64,000 bases of DNA from Pseudomonas brassicacearum (GCF_003732225.1 NZ_MOBJ01000008.1:241822-305821), one strand, 5' to 3'; positions 43,339 through 54,441 are shown, counted from the stretch's first letter. Notes: generated from the sequence alone by a model not told the origin. A program made the numbers and translations.

Positions 43339-45107
43339 CTATTCAAGCCTGGGTTTTACTCGGCGCCTTTCTGCTGGCGCTGGGGCTTCTGGCCTGGCCC
43401 CTTGGGCGCTGGCTGACCACGGTGATGGAGGGCCGATTTGCCTTCGGCTCGCGCATCGAGTCGCCGCTGTATCGCCTCGCCGGCGTCAAACCTGACGTGC
43501 AGATGGGCTGGCTTCAATACGCCCTCGCGCTGATCCTGTTTAACGCGCTCGGGTTGTTGGCGGTGTATGCCTTGCAACGCTTGCAAGGCGTTCTGCCGTT
43601 CAACCCGCAGGGGTTTGGCGCGGTCACGCCCGACTCGTCGTTCAACACCGCCACCGCTTTCGTCACCAATACCGACTGGCAAGCCTATAGCGGCGAATCA
43701 ACGATGAGTTACCTGACCCAGATGCTCGCGCTGACGGTGCAGAACTTTCTGTCCGCCGCCACCGGCATCGTGGTGGCGATTGCCCTGATCCGCGGGTTCG
43801 CCCGTCACAGTGCAGACAGCATCGGCAATGCCTGGACCGACCTCACCCGCATCACGTTGTGGGTGTTGTTGCCGCTGTCGCTGATCTTCGCGCTGTTCTT
43901 CGTCAGCCAAGGCGCGATCCAGAATCTTGCCCCCTATAAGGAAGTCACGACGATGGAGGTCATGCAGTACCAGGCGCCGGTGCTGAATGCCGCCGGCCTG
44001 CCGACCCTGGATGCCCAGGGCAATCCGCTGACCAAGGCCGCCAGCACCGACAAGCAGACCATCGCCATGGGGCCGGTCGCTTCGCAAGAGGCGATCAAGA
44101 TGCTCGGCACCAATGGCGGTGGTTTCTTCAACGCCAACTCGGCGCACCCCTATGAGAACCCGACCGCCATCACCAACTTCTTCCAGTTGCTCGCGATCTT
44201 CCTGATCCCGACCGCGCTGTGTTTCGTGTTCGGTCATGTCGTCGGTGACATACGCCAGGGCTGGGCGCTGCTGGCGACGATGACGATCATCTTCGTGATC
44301 GCGGTGGTGGCCGTCACCCATTACGAACAACTCGGCAATCCACAGTTTTCCGCGCTGGGCATTGATATGGCAGCGGGCAACATGGAGGGCAAGGAATTGC
44401 GCTTCGGCATCAGCGCCTCCAGCCTGTTTGCGGCTGTGACCACGGCGGCTTCATGCGGTGCGGTCAACGCGATGCACGACTCGTTCACCCCACTGGGCGG
44501 CGCGGTGCCGCTGGTGTTGATGCAGTTGGGCGAAGTGGTGTTCGGCGGCACCGGCTCGGGTCTGTACGGCATGCTGGTGTTCGCCATCCTCGCGGTGTTT
44601 ATCGCCGGTTTGATGATCGGCCGTACACCTGAATACCTGGGCAAGAAGATCGAAGCCTTCGAGATGAAAATGGTCGCCATCGCGATTCTGGTGACGCCGC
44701 TGCTGGTGCTGTTCGGCACCGCCATTGCGGTCATGGCCGAGGCCGGCAGGTTGGGGATCGCCAACCCCGCTGCCCATGGTTTTTCGGAGATCCTCTACGC
44801 CTTCACCTCGGCGGCCAACAACAACGGCAGTGCCTTCGCCGGGCTGTCGGCCAACACCCCGTTCTACAACACCATGCTGGCGATCGTCAGCTGGTTTGGC
44901 CGCTTCGGCGTGATCGTACCGGTGCTCGCGGTCGCCGGCAGCCTGGCGGCGAAGAAACGCCTGGCAGTGACCGGCGGCACCATGCCGACCCACGGGATGC
45001 TGTTCGTGGTGCTGCTGATCGGCACGGTGTTGCTGGTCGGCTTGCTGAACTATGTGCCGGCGCTCGCGCTGGGCCCCGTCGTCGAACACCTCATCATGAT
45101 CAAGTGA
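43335..45107 (+). CDS. kdpA: Potassium-transporting ATPase subunit KdpA
   Basis: A 590-aa K+-binding membrane subunit with about ten helices. The four selectivity-filter-like repeats are present, including [55 protein letters not shown] and [19 protein letters not shown]. The GTG start overlaps the kdpF stop; an ATG at 43221 in the same frame would run through kdpF and is wrong. It is the ion-conducting part of the high-affinity K+ pump, used under K+ limitation. Confidence 0.97.
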   Translation: MTIQAWVLLGAFLLALGLLAWPLGRWLTTVMEGRFAFGSRIESPLYRLAGVKPDVQMGWLQYALALILFNALGLLAVYALQRLQGVLPFNPQGFGAVTPDSSFNTATAFVTNTDWQAYSGESTMSYLTQMLALTVQNFLSAATGIVVAIALIRGFARHSADSIGNAWTDLTRITLWVLLPLSLIFALFFVSQGAIQNLAPYKEVTTMEVMQYQAPVLNAAGLPTLDAQGNPLTKAASTDKQTIAMGPVASQEAIKMLGTNGGGFFNANSAHPYENPTAITNFFQLLAIFLIPTALCFVFGHVVGDIRQGWALLATMTIIFVIAVVAVTHYEQLGNPQFSALGIDMAAGNMEGKELRFGISASSLFAAVTTAASCGAVNAMHDSFTPLGGAVPLVLMQLGEVVFGGTGSGLYGMLVFAILAVFIAGLMIGRTPEYLGKKIEAFEMKMVAIAILVTPLLVLFGTAIAVMAEAGRLGIANPAAHGFSEILYAFTSAANNNGSAFAGLSANTPFYNTMLAIVSWFGRFGVIVPVLAVAGSLAAKKRLAVTGGTMPTHGMLFVVLLIGTVLLVGLLNYVPALALGPVVEHLIMIK

Positions 45108-45117
45108 GACCACGACC

Positions 45118-47196
45118 ATGACACGCAAAGCGTTCTCCTTGTTCGACCCAAAACTGATAACTCCGGCCATGCTCGAGTCGGTGCGCAAACTCAGCCCCAG
45201 AGTCCAGTGGCGCAACCCGGTGATGTTCGTCGTCTACATCGGCGCGATCATCACTACCGGTCTGTGGGTCCAGGCCCTCAGCGGCAAGGGCGAGGCCAGC
45301 ACCGGGTTCATCCTCGCGATTGCCTTGTGGCTGTGGTTTACCCTGCTGTTCGCCAACTTTGCCGAAGCGCTGGCTGAAGGTCGCAGCAAAGCCCAGGCGG
45401 CCTCCCTGCGCGACCTGAAAAAGCAAACCTGGGCGAAGAAACTGCGCGAGCCGCACTACGGCGCCGAGTGGCAGTTGGCTCAGTCGAGCGACTTGTGCAA
45501 AGGCGATGTGGTGGTGGTTGAAGCCGGTGACCTCGCGGACTCGGTGATCCCCGCCGACGGCGAGGTGATCGAAGGTGCGGCCTCGGTGGATGAGTCGGCC
45601 ATTACCGGCGAATCGGCTCCAGTGATTCGCGAATGCGGCGGCGACTTCTCTGCCGTGACCGGCGGTACGCGGGTGCTCTCGGACTGGATCGTCATCCGCG
45701 TGACCACCAACCCTGGCGAAACCTTCGTCGACCGCATGATCGCGATGGTCGAGAACGCCAAACGGCAAAAGACCCCGAATGAAATCGCCCTGTCGATCCT
45801 GTTGGTCGCCCTGACCATCGTGTTCCTCGGCGTGACGGTGACGCTCCTGCCCTTCTCCCTGTTCGGGGTGGCGGCGGCCAAGTCCGGGGCGCCGGTCTCG
45901 ATCACTGTGCTCATCTCGTTACTGGTCTGCCTGATTCCCACGACCATCGCCGGCCTGCTGTCGGCCGTCGGTGTGGCCGGCATGAGCCGCATGATGGAAG
46001 CCAACGTGATCGCCACTTCCGGCCGGGCCGTGGAGGCCGCCGGTGATGTGGATGTGTTGCTGCTCGACAAGACCGGGACCATCACCCTGGGCAACCGTCA
46101 CGCCTCGGCGTTTTTACCGGCGCCGGGTATCAAGGAGGCGGAACTGGCGGATGTGGCGCAGCTCGCGTCACTGGCCGACGAAACGCCTGAAGGACGCAGC
46201 ATCGTGGTCCTGGCCAAGCAACGGTTCAATCTGCGCGAACGCGACATCACGGCGTTGCAGGCGCACTTCGTACACTTTTCGGCGCAGACCCGCATGAGCG
46301 GCGTCGACATGGGCACGCGGCAAGTGCGCAAGGGGGCCGGCGAAGCGATCGTGCGGCATGTCCAGAGTCTGGGTGGGCATTTCCCCGAAGCGGTACAGAC
46401 CGTCGTCGAAGAAGTGGCGCGTCGAGGCAGCACGCCGCTGGTGGTCGCCGACGGGGCCAAGGTGCTGGGCGTCATCGAGCTCAAGGACATCGTCAAGGGT
46501 GGCATCAAGGAGCGCTTCGTCGAACTGCGCCGCATGGGCATCAAGACGGTGATGGTGACGGGCGACAACCGGGTGACCGCCGCCGCCATCGCCGCCGAAG
46601 CCGGTGTCGATGATTTTTTGGCCGAAGCCACACCCGAACAAAAGCTCGAACTGATCCGCAGTTACCAAGCCGAAGGCCGGCTGGTGGCCATGACCGGCGA
46701 CGGCACCAACGACGCCCCGGCACTGGCGCAGGCGGATGTCGCCGTGGCGATGAACTCCGGAACTCAGGCCGCCAAGGAAGCCGGCAATATGGTCGACCTG
46801 GACAGCAACCCGACGAAATTGATCGAGGTGGTGGAAACCGGCAAACAGATGCTGATGACCCGCGGCTCGCTGACCACTTTCTCGATTGCCAACGACATCG
46901 CCAAGTATTTCGCGATCGTCCCGGCGGCCTTCGTCACCACCTACCCGCAGCTCGCGGCACTCAACATCATGGGCCTGACGAGCCCGAACTCAGCGGTGCT
47001 GTCGGCGGTGATTTTCAATGCGCTGATTATCATTTTCCTGATTCCCCTGGCGCTCCGAGGCGTGAAGTACCGCCCGGTCGGTGCGGCGCTGCTGCTGCGG
47101 CGCAACCTGTTGATCTACGGGCTGGGTGGGGTGATCGTTCCATTCATTGGCATCAAAGTGATCGACATGGCGTTATTCGCTGTCGGTCTGACGTGA
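45118..47196 (+). CDS. kdpB: Potassium-transporting P-type ATPase subunit KdpB
   Basis: A 692-aa catalytic subunit. The phosphorylated Asp317 is in [13 protein letters not shown]. The actuator loop has [12 protein letters not shown], and the hinge motif is [20 protein letters not shown]. It hydrolyses ATP to drive K+ uptake through KdpA. It begins 10 bases after kdpA and ends 12 bases before the kdpC ribosome site. Confidence 0.98.
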   Translation: MTRKAFSLFDPKLITPAMLESVRKLSPRVQWRNPVMFVVYIGAIITTGLWVQALSGKGEASTGFILAIALWLWFTLLFANFAEALAEGRSKAQAASLRDLKKQTWAKKLREPHYGAEWQLAQSSDLCKGDVVVVEAGDLADSVIPADGEVIEGAASVDESAITGESAPVIRECGGDFSAVTGGTRVLSDWIVIRVTTNPGETFVDRMIAMVENAKRQKTPNEIALSILLVALTIVFLGVTVTLLPFSLFGVAAAKSGAPVSITVLISLLVCLIPTTIAGLLSAVGVAGMSRMMEANVIATSGRAVEAAGDVDVLLLDKTGTITLGNRHASAFLPAPGIKEAELADVAQLASLADETPEGRSIVVLAKQRFNLRERDITALQAHFVHFSAQTRMSGVDMGTRQVRKGAGEAIVRHVQSLGGHFPEAVQTVVEEVARRGSTPLVVADGAKVLGVIELKDIVKGGIKERFVELRRMGIKTVMVTGDNRVTAAAIAAEAGVDDFLAEATPEQKLELIRSYQAEGRLVAMTGDGTNDAPALAQADVAVAMNSGTQAAKEAGNMVDLDSNPTKLIEVVETGKQMLMTRGSLTTFSIANDIAKYFAIVPAAFVTTYPQLAALNIMGLTSPNSAVLSAVIFNALIIIFLIPLALRGVKYRPVGAALLLRRNLLIYGLGGVIVPFIGIKVIDMALFAVGLT

Positions 47197-47208
47197 GGGA
47201 GTATGGCC

Positions 47209-47781
47209 ATGTTATCTCTGCTGCGTCCGGCATTGACCCTGTTGATTGCACTGTCACTGCTCACCGGGCTGGCCTATCCACTGGTCACCACCGGGATCGC
47301 CAGGCTGGTCTTTCCTCATCAGGCCGCCGGCAGCCTGATCGAAAGAGACGGCAAAACCGTGGGCTCGCTGTTGATCGGTCAGGGCTTCAGCGATCCGAAG
47401 TATTTCTGGAGCCGCCCTTCCGCCACCAGCCCCATGCCCTACAACCCGCTGGCCTCGGGCGGCTCGAATCTGGGCCCGCTGAACCCGGCGCTGGCGGACG
47501 CGCTCAAGGGCCGCATCGATGCGTTGCACGCTGCCGATCCGGGCAACACCGCCACGGTCCCCGCCGACCTGGTCTACAGTTCCGCCAGTGGCCTTGATCC
47601 GCATATCAGCGTGGCCGCAGCGCTGTACCAGGCGGGCCGGGTTTCACGAGTGCGTAATCTGCCCATCGAGCAGGTTCGCCAATTGATCAGCGAGTATTCT
47701 GAAGGGACGCTGCTCGGGTTCCTCGGCGAGCCTCGGGTCAACGTCCTGGCACTGAACCTGGCACTCGACGCCGCACATTGA
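47209..47781 (+). CDS. kdpC: Potassium-transporting ATPase subunit KdpC
   Basis: A 190-aa periplasm-facing subunit with one N-terminal helix ([20 protein letters not shown]) and the typical [20 protein letters not shown] and [11 protein letters not shown]. It helps assembly and ATP affinity. The ATG at 47209 fits the GAGGGA ribosome site (8-nt spacing) and the family alignment; the ATG at 47203 is only 2-3 nt from the Shine-Dalgarno. Confidence 0.95.
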   Translation: MLSLLRPALTLLIALSLLTGLAYPLVTTGIARLVFPHQAAGSLIERDGKTVGSLLIGQGFSDPKYFWSRPSATSPMPYNPLASGGSNLGPLNPALADALKGRIDALHAADPGNTATVPADLVYSSASGLDPHISVAAALYQAGRVSRVRNLPIEQVRQLISEYSEGTLLGFLGEPRVNVLALNLALDAAH

Positions 47782-47803
47782 GCGCTAATACACGGTGAGC
47801 TTG

Positions 47804-50503
47804 ATGGCCGAACAACGTCCTGACCCGGACCAGCTACTGGCCCGGATTCGCGAAGAAGAAGCGCAAGCCAAACGCGGTCGGCTGAAGATTTTTTTCGGCG
47901 CCAGTGCCGGTGTCGGCAAGACCTACGCGATGCTCGCGGCCGCCCAGGCCGCGAAGCTGCAAAGTGTCGATCTGCTGATCGGCGTGATCGAGACCCATGG
48001 CCGTGCAGAAACCCTTGCCCTCACATCGGGGCTCAATCAGCTACCTCTCAAGCAGGTCATCGACAAGAACCGCACGCTGACCGAGTTCGATCTGGACGCA
48101 GCCCTCGCGCGCAAACCCGGCTTGATCCTGATCGACGAACTGGCTCACTCCAATGCGGTCGGTTCCCGCCATCCAAAGCGCTGGCAAGACGTAGAGGAAC
48201 TGCTCAGCGCCGGGATCGATGTCTGGTCGACGATGAATGTTCAGCACCTCGAAAGCCTGAACGACATTGTCGGCGGCATCACCGGCATTCGCGTCTGGGA
48301 GACCGTGCCCGACCATGTCTTCGACACCGCCGATGAAGTGGTCATCGTCGACCTGCCGCCCGACGACTTGTTGCAGCGTTTGAAGGAAGGCAAGGTTTAT
48401 CTGGCGCAACAGGCCGAGCGTGCGGTGCAGAATTTCTTCCGCAAAGGCAACCTGATCGCCCTGCGCGAACTGGCGTTGCGCCGCACCGCCGACCGGGTCG
48501 ACAGCGACATGTTGCAGTACCGCCAAAGCGGTGCGGTAAAACCGGTCTGGGGAACCCGCGACTCGCTGCTCGCCTGTATCGGCCCCGATGAACAGGCCGA
48601 AAAAACCGTACGCTCGACGGCACGCCTGGCCGCTCAGCTCAACGTGCCGTGGCACGCCGTGTATGTCGAAACCCCAGCCTTGCAGCGATTGCCCGAGGCC
48701 AAGCGCCGTCGCGTGCTGGCGACTTTGAAGCTGGCCCAGGACATGGGCGCACAGATCTCGACCCTGGCCGGCCAGGACATTGCCGAGACGCTGGTCAAGT
48801 ACGCACGGCAGCACAATCTTTCAAAAATCGTGCTGGGCCGTGACGAACGTCCGCGTCGCCGACTCTGGCGGCAAGTGCTCGCGGATCGGATTGGCGCGCT
48901 AGGCGCCGATCTCGATGTGATTCAAGTCTCGCTGCCGGACAGTCGTCGCCCGAAAGCCGAGGACACCTCCACCGCCAGTGGAAGCCCGATCATCTGGCGA
49001 CCCTATATCTGGAGCGCAGTGTTGTGTGCGGTGACGACCCTGCTTGCCCTGCCTCTGGCCGGGCTACTGGAGCAGGCGAACATCGTCATGCTGTTCCTGC
49101 TGGCGGTCGTTGCCGTGGCGGTTCGCTTTGGCCGTGGCCCGGCCGTCATGGCAGCGTTTGTCTCAGTCGGCGCCTTCGACTTTTTCTTTGTGGCGCCGCG
49201 TTTTTCATTCGCCATCGCCGATATCCAGTATCTGGTGACCTTTAGTGTCATGCTCGTGGTCGCCCTGGTGATCGGGCAAATGACCGCCAGCCTGACCTAT
49301 CAGGCGCGGGTGGCGCAACGACGCGAAGACCGCATGCGCGGGCTTTACGACATGTCGCGTCTGTTGTCCGCCGCGCTGCTGACCGAACAGGTCGCGGAAA
49401 TCGGCGCGCAGTTTCTGTCCGCCGAATTTGGCGCCCGGTCGGCGTTGCTGGTGGCCGATGATCACAACAAGCTGCTGGCGCCCATGGTCACCGGAGATGC
49501 ACCACAAGTCGACGTTGCCATTGCCCAATGGTCGTTCGACAAAACCGAACCGGCCGGCTACGGCACCGACACCCTGCCCTCAAGCTCCACGCTTTACCTG
49601 CCCTTGTCGGCGCCGATGCGGGTGCGCGGGGTCCTGGCCGTACAACCGCGAGACAGCACCCGGCTGGCGGTGCCGGAACAGCGACGACTGCTCGACACCT
49701 GCGCATCATTGCTGGCCATCTCGCTCGAACGGATTCACTACATCAACGTCGCTCAGGACACGACCGTTCAGATGGAATCCGAGCGGTTGCGCAACTCGCT
49801 GCTCTCGGCCATCTCCCATGATTTGCGAACCCCGCTGTCGGTCATGGTCGGGCTCGCCGAAGCGCTCAAGCTGACCAGGCCGCCCCTGACCGGCGAAGCC
49901 GCCGAGATCGCCACTGCGGTGGGTGAATCCGCGCTGCGCATGAATACGCTGGTCAATAACCTGCTGGACATGGCTCGCCTCGAATCCGGCAAGGTGGTGT
50001 TGAATCGTCAATGGCAGCCCATCGAAGACGTGGTCGGTAGCGCCCTGAGAGCTATCCAGCCGATTCTGGGAGAGCGTTCGGTGCAGGTTGAACTGGAAGA
50101 TGACTTGCCACCGGTGCGCATCGACGCGGTGCTGATCGAGCGCATCCTCATCAACCTGATCGAGAACGCGGTCAAGTACACCCCGCCCGACTCCCCCATC
50201 CGTCTGGGGGCCAACGCAACGCCCGAGACCATCGAATTATGGGTCGCCGATGAGGGGCCAGGATTGCCGCACGGTCACGAAGAGGCGATCTTCAACAAGT
50301 TCATGCGAGGCAAAAAGGAAAGCTCGATTCCCGGCGTCGGTCTGGGCCTGGCCATCTGCCGAGCGATTGCCCAGGCGCATGACGGGACCATGCTGGGTAT
50401 CACCCGCCCGGAAGGCGGTGCGCGCTTCACGCTACGTCTGCCCCGTGAAGAGCCACCGAACATTGAAGCGTTGTCGCAGCAGACTGACGAGGACTCACCA
50501 TGA
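47804..50503 (+). CDS. kdpD: Osmosensitive potassium-channel sensor kinase KdpD
   Basis: An 899-aa protein. Residues 20-240 are the KdpD N-terminal domain with FFGASAGVGKTYAM (Walker A) and DELAHSNAVGSRHPKRWQDV. A USP-like domain follows (about 250-370), then four short helices (about 400-490), a GAF-like region and a HisKA/HATPase core (H-box AISHDLRTPLSVM; GVGLGLAICRAI). It senses low K+/ionic strength and phosphorylates KdpE to turn on kdpFABC. A GTG three codons upstream (47795) is possible. Confidence 0.96.
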   Translation: MAEQRPDPDQLLARIREEEAQAKRGRLKIFFGASAGVGKTYAMLAAAQAAKLQSVDLLIGVIETHGRAETLALTSGLNQLPLKQVIDKNRTLTEFDLDAALARKPGLILIDELAHSNAVGSRHPKRWQDVEELLSAGIDVWSTMNVQHLESLNDIVGGITGIRVWETVPDHVFDTADEVVIVDLPPDDLLQRLKEGKVYLAQQAERAVQNFFRKGNLIALRELALRRTADRVDSDMLQYRQSGAVKPVWGTRDSLLACIGPDEQAEKTVRSTARLAAQLNVPWHAVYVETPALQRLPEAKRRRVLATLKLAQDMGAQISTLAGQDIAETLVKYARQHNLSKIVLGRDERPRRRLWRQVLADRIGALGADLDVIQVSLPDSRRPKAEDTSTASGSPIIWRPYIWSAVLCAVTTLLALPLAGLLEQANIVMLFLLAVVAVAVRFGRGPAVMAAFVSVGAFDFFFVAPRFSFAIADIQYLVTFSVMLVVALVIGQMTASLTYQARVAQRREDRMRGLYDMSRLLSAALLTEQVAEIGAQFLSAEFGARSALLVADDHNKLLAPMVTGDAPQVDVAIAQWSFDKTEPAGYGTDTLPSSSTLYLPLSAPMRVRGVLAVQPRDSTRLAVPEQRRLLDTCASLLAISLERIHYINVAQDTTVQMESERLRNSLLSAISHDLRTPLSVMVGLAEALKLTRPPLTGEAAEIATAVGESALRMNTLVNNLLDMARLESGKVVLNRQWQPIEDVVGSALRAIQPILGERSVQVELEDDLPPVRIDAVLIERILINLIENAVKYTPPDSPIRLGANATPETIELWVADEGPGLPHGHEEAIFNKFMRGKKESSIPGVGLGLAICRAIAQAHDGTMLGITRPEGGARFTLRLPREEPPNIEALSQQTDEDSP

Positions 50504-51189
50504 GCGAGCCTGTACTGCGTGTCCTGCTGATTGAAGACGAGAAGGAAATCCGCCGTTTTGTGCGCATGGCCCTGCAAGCCGATGGCCTGGAAGTGTATGA
50601 AGCCGAGACCTTTCAGCGCGGCCTGATCGACGCGGGAACGCGCCGGCCGGACCTGATCGTGCTCGACCTCGGGCTTCCCGATGGTGATGGCGTTGACCTC
50701 ATCCGGGATCTGCGGACCTGGTCGGAGGTGCCGATCATTGTCTTGTCTGCACGCGGCGCCGAGTCCGCGAAGATCCTCGCCCTGGACACCGGGGCCGACG
50801 ACTACCTGGTAAAACCCTTCGGCACCGGAGAACTGCTCGCCCGCGTCCGCGCCCTGTTACGCAGACGCGTGAAAGATGCCGAGAACCGTGCGGTGCTGAG
50901 CTTCTCCGACATTCAAATTGATCTGGATCGACGCGTCGTGGAGCGCGCCGGTGCGCCTTTGCACCTGACGCCGCTGGAATACCGTTTGCTGGTTCATCTG
51001 TGCTCGCACCCGGACCGGGTGCTGACACACCTGCAACTGCTCAAAGCCGTATGGGGGCCTTCGCACACCACCGATACGCCGTACCTGCGGGTCTTCATGG
51101 GCGGCCTGCGCAAAAAAATCGAAGCAGATCCGTCCCAGCCACGGCACCTGGTTACCGAAACGGGGGTGGGTTACCGTTTTATTCCTTGA
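50500..51189 (+). CDS. kdpE: KDP operon response regulator KdpE
   Basis: A 229-aa OmpR-type regulator: receiver with LLIEDEKEIRRFVRMALQAD, phosphorylated Asp in DLIVLDLGLPDGDG, and SARGAESAKILALDTGADDY; C-terminal winged helix (LTPLEYRLLVHLCSHPDRVL, ETGVGYRFIP). Overlaps the kdpD stop by four bases (ATGA). Activates the kdp promoter upstream of 43154. Completes a full kdpFABCDE operon. Confidence 0.97.
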   Translation: MSEPVLRVLLIEDEKEIRRFVRMALQADGLEVYEAETFQRGLIDAGTRRPDLIVLDLGLPDGDGVDLIRDLRTWSEVPIIVLSARGAESAKILALDTGADDYLVKPFGTGELLARVRALLRRRVKDAENRAVLSFSDIQIDLDRRVVERAGAPLHLTPLEYRLLVHLCSHPDRVLTHLQLLKAVWGPSHTTDTPYLRVFMGGLRKKIEADPSQPRHLVTETGVGYRFIP

Positions 51190-51280
51190 ATACTGAACGG
51201 CACGAGTTGAATTCAGATTTACACAGCGTCATCGGGCCAGTAGAACGTCTGAATATCCAACGCCTACCAGGAGGAAATCA

Positions 51281-51823
51281 GTGAGTCGTACCAGCCATGT
51301 CCGCCTTATGGCGACCTATAACGAATGGATGAACGCCAAGGTCTATGAGGCTGCCAGAAGCTTGTCTGATGAAGAACTCTCAGCCGACAAAAAAGCATTC
51401 TTTGGCTCTATTCTCGGGACGTTGAACCACCTGGCCGCCGGCGACACCGTGTGGCTAAAGCGATTTGCCAGGCACCCAGCGAACCACTTGGCACTGGAGC
51501 CTCTGCAGCAGCTTCCTGACCCGAAAAACCTCAGTCAATTGTTGTTCTCCACTGTCCGGGAGCTCTCGGTGCATCGGGAATGGCTCGATCGGATAATCGT
51601 CGAATGGGCGTGCTCAATGACAGAGCCGGATTTAGATCACACCCTTCATTATGCAAACATGAAGGGCGTGGTGGCGGATAAGGACTTTTACAGCGTGGTC
51701 ATGCATTTCTTCAACCATCAGACCCATCACCGCGGCCAGGTTACAACGCTGCTTTCACAAGCAGGAGTCGACGTAGGTGATACCGATCTGGTCCTTCTCA
51801 TTCCATCCGAGTCCTGCACATAA
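51281..51823 (+). CDS. DinB-family (YfiT-like) protein
   Basis: A 180-aa four-helix bundle protein: MATYNEWMNAKVYEAARSL, GTLNHLAAGDTVWLKRFARH, VVMHFFNHQTHHRGQVTTLL. The three metal-binding His lie in LNHLAA, FFNHQ and THHRG. DinB/YfiT proteins act as thiol-S-transferases in other bacteria; here the role is unknown. GTG start behind a strong AGGAGGAAATCA ribosome site. Confidence 0.92.
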   Translation: MSRTSHVRLMATYNEWMNAKVYEAARSLSDEELSADKKAFFGSILGTLNHLAAGDTVWLKRFARHPANHLALEPLQQLPDPKNLSQLLFSTVRELSVHREWLDRIIVEWACSMTEPDLDHTLHYANMKGVVADKDFYSVVMHFFNHQTHHRGQVTTLLSQAGVDVGDTDLVLLIPSESCT

Positions 51824-51935
51824 CGAAAGTCCGGCATTAGACGTCGCAACAAAGGCATTGCCTCAAGGCGCAGGCCAGCCTCGGTGGTTAACCGGAGATA
51901 CACCCGTGATGTTCCAACGCTAACGGCACGGACAT

Positions 51936-52439
51936 TCAATGAGCTTTCAGTAATGGCGTCACGAGCTTATCCAGTAAAGGCAGATCGATTTTCGGATCTC
52001 CCACGCTGCCATCCTTGCGCACCACACCTTGCCTGTCGATGACGTAGGTCATCGGCATGCGCCAGACTCGGCCAAAACCCTGGAAATCTGCGTCTCGCTG
52101 GAACGCTGCTGGATAGCTGTAATGGGCCATGACCTTGTGCACCATCGGGTCGTCTTCCGGCTCATCCATGCTGATCGCAATAATCTTCAGCCCTTCGCCT
52201 TTGTGCTGCTGGTAATAGGTTTCCATGGCCGGCATTTCTTCACGACATGGCTCGCACCACGACGCCCAGAAATTCACGATCACCACCTGATTTGCCTCTT
52301 TCTGCAAATCAAATGTCTCGCCATTCAGCGTTTTCGCCGTCAGATTCGGCGCATGCTCGCCCACATCAATCGCCCATACGGGCAGACAAATCAGGCTGCA
52401 ACAGAGCACGAACAAGGACAGTAGTTTTTTTGCGGACAT
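51936..52439 (-). CDS. TlpA-like thioredoxin-fold redox protein
   Basis: A 167-aa exported protein. Signal peptide SLFVLCCSLICLPVWA, then a thioredoxin fold with VNFWASWCEPCREEMPAMET (redox-active C-E-P-C) and MPMTYVIDRQGVVRKDGSVG. It would reduce disulfides or deliver electrons in the periplasm. Last gene of a minus-strand set with a Cys-rich outer-membrane protein and DUF2946, which suggests thiol maintenance for metal-binding proteins. Confidence 0.93.
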   Translation of the reverse strand: MSAKKLLSLFVLCCSLICLPVWAIDVGEHAPNLTAKTLNGETFDLQKEANQVVIVNFWASWCEPCREEMPAMETYYQQHKGEGLKIIAISMDEPEDDPMVHKVMAHYSYPAAFQRDADFQGFGRVWRMPMTYVIDRQGVVRKDGSVGDPKIDLPLLDKLVTPLLKAH

Positions 52440-52525
52440 CAGGTTCCCCTCGGTTTCCGATCATCAAAATACCGCGACAAGGCGTCGGTGAGTGTCACCG
52501 ACGCCCGACATCATCAGTCTGCGAA

Positions 52526-53551
52526 CTAGAACGAGTAGCGCGCCCCCAGGGTTGCGGTATAGCGCGGAGCAAGCTGCACGCCGTTGACGTTTTGGTACAC
52601 CGGCAATTGCACGAAGCTGTACAGCGAGGTCTTTTTGCTGACCGGCACCGTCACACCCGGACTGAGGTAGGCCAGAGTGCCACCGGTACTGATGGTGTCG
52701 GCATTGGCGCCGTCATCGTGCTCGACGTGCCGCACGTTCAGCTGAATTTGCGGCATGACGTAGGCATTGCCCATGTAACGCAGGCCCACATTCAGATTGA
52801 CGCCATCACCGGGGCGATAGTGGTCGCTTGAATTCAGCGCCTTCTGCACCATTGCCTGGCCGAAGTAGTCCCAGTTCTTGTTCAGGGAATCCATGTAATA
52901 GACCCCCAGAATGCCATCGGTGGTACCGGTGCCGGGTTGCAGGCCACGATCAATGGCCACCGGATCGGGAGAGGTGGGATCGCTCGACGCAGCAGTGTCG
53001 TCATGGGCACCGGTGGGCAGCTTCAAGCCAAACATCACGCCCAAATTATGCTGCGGCGTAAACCCCTGGTAGCGGCCGATGATCTTGACGTCGCCCAGGC
53101 TGGAGGTCTTGGAATCGTACTGGCCGCCCCCGTCACCCGCCGTGGTGCCGTCCGATGCAGTGCCCAGCGTGCTGTGGCTGCGAAAGATATAAGGCACTTG
53201 CAGATCCACGCCCCAGCTCGGATTGAAGCTGTAATCCAGACCCAGTGTCAGATAATCATTGCGTGTGTATTTCTCCACTTCCTGGGGATTGCCGTTGTTG
53301 GAGATTTGGCTCGCGGCGCTTGGGGAAATGGTATGGGTGCCGCTGCGCAACTGGTTCTGATTCAGGTAGTCGTAGCGCAGATCGAGCTTCAGCCCGGACG
53401 AGTTGCTGATGCCGAGGTTGTCCCAATCGGAGCTGAGGGTGCAGCCGCAACTGGCGCAAGCCAACGCAAGGTGCGGGAATAAAGCGGTGACAGACAAAAC
53501 CGCGAACGGCAATACGGTACGCCGGGTACGGCGCAGTGATGGCATGACCAT
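52526..53551 (-). CDS. Outer-membrane beta-barrel protein with Cys-rich N-terminus
   Basis: A 341-aa exported protein. After the signal peptide (FPHLALA), the mature protein starts with a CASCGC cysteine cluster, then a barrel of amphipathic strands (LKLDLRYDYLNQNQL, LTLGLDYSFNPSWGVDLQVP, YTATLGARYSF with the C-terminal Phe). Resembles 'transporter'/MetA-pathway outer-membrane proteins of unknown substrate. The metal-binding-like N-terminus and the adjacent TlpA and DUF2946 genes point to metal handling. The exact start has an AAGGAA site at 53551. Confidence 0.78.
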   Translation of the reverse strand: MVMPSLRRTRRTVLPFAVLSVTALFPHLALACASCGCTLSSDWDNLGISNSSGLKLDLRYDYLNQNQLRSGTHTISPSAASQISNNGNPQEVEKYTRNDYLTLGLDYSFNPSWGVDLQVPYIFRSHSTLGTASDGTTAGDGGGQYDSKTSSLGDVKIIGRYQGFTPQHNLGVMFGLKLPTGAHDDTAASSDPTSPDPVAIDRGLQPGTGTTDGILGVYYMDSLNKNWDYFGQAMVQKALNSSDHYRPGDGVNLNVGLRYMGNAYVMPQIQLNVRHVEHDDGANADTISTGGTLAYLSPGVTVPVSKKTSLYSFVQLPVYQNVNGVQLAPRYTATLGARYSF

Positions 53552-53636
53552 GGAGGTGGCATTCCTTGATTAAGTTGCAACGCATAGAGGCAAGCATCCC
53601 GAGCAGGCTGGGGATGGTTGGTCATCGCAAAAGAAA

Positions 53637-54005
53637 TCAGGAAACAGCAGGTGGGCCGCGCGGCTCCGAGATCAGCCAGACTGCGCTGAGGTACGGTTTA
53701 CAGGCCGCTTGTGCACGCACTACATCTGCGTGGCCGGACAATTGCCACTGAACGATGCTGGGCGGTAAACCGATGTCTACCGCATGCACGACGCACAACA
53801 GGCAATGGCATTCGTGATACTGATCCGGCGCGGCGGGGTTGCCGGTAGCTGGGGCATGGACGTGCCCGGCCATGTTGCAGTGTTCGCCCATCTCCATCGG
53901 CTGCGCATGCGCAGCAGGCAGCCACAGCATCGCGCTCGGCAGCAACGCTGCAAGCATGGCCAGGCACATGGCAAGCTGACGGAATGAGTAGGGAACCCGG
54001 GACAT
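53637..54005 (-). CDS. DUF2946-family protein
   Basis: A 122-aa exported protein with a signal peptide ending PAAHA. The mature region has EMGEHCNMAGHVHA and the C-H-C-L-L-C (HECHCLLCVVHAV) pattern that defines DUF2946, a family often encoded with copper-related genes. First gene of a set with the Cys-rich barrel (85 bp downstream) and TlpA. The start lacks a strong ribosome site. Function inferred only from context. Confidence 0.85.
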   Translation of the reverse strand: MSRVPYSFRQLAMCLAMLAALLPSAMLWLPAAHAQPMEMGEHCNMAGHVHAPATGNPAAPDQYHECHCLLCVVHAVDIGLPPSIVQWQLSGHADVVRAQAACKPYLSAVWLISEPRGPPAVS

Positions 54006-54255
54006 GGATACGAAAGGGACGTCGTTAATTATTATCAGGCCGAGATGGCAAAATCGAAATACGGGTATTGCCTTGGGGGCACTTCAATCCGGGTGCCCGG
54101 CTCGCTAACGTTTGCAGTGATCCTGCAACGTTCGTCCGCGACGTTCGTCCTTCGTCGGCGCCAAGGGTGACAAACAATGGCAACCAGCACAACGCATCAA
54201 CAATGCCTGCGACATTGCGCCGCAATCATGGAGTGCCCACGATGAGGCCAGCGGC

Positions 54256-54438
54256 TCAGGCGTTCTTCTTTTGCAGACTTTGCAGACGCGCGCTCGCTCG
54301 TTGCACGGCGGCCATCTTTTCGGGGCGTTTCATGCGCTTCCATTTTCTGATGTCCTCCTTGGTGCGACCACAACTCACACACAGCTCACCGCGCAGCTGA
54401 CAAACGGCGATACACGGGTTTTCGATGTCCTTGGCCAT
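54256..54438 (-). CDS. DUF1289-family protein
   Basis: A 60-aa protein with ENPCIAVCQLRGELCVSCGR, the four-Cys DUF1289 signature (a small zinc-binding domain), then a basic helix. Starts three bases after the stop of the gene upstream (54442-54813), so the two are co-transcribed. Function unknown. Confidence 0.9.
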   Translation of the reverse strand: MAKDIENPCIAVCQLRGELCVSCGRTKEDIRKWKRMKRPEKMAAVQRASARLQSLQKKNA

Positions 54439-54441
54439 GCT

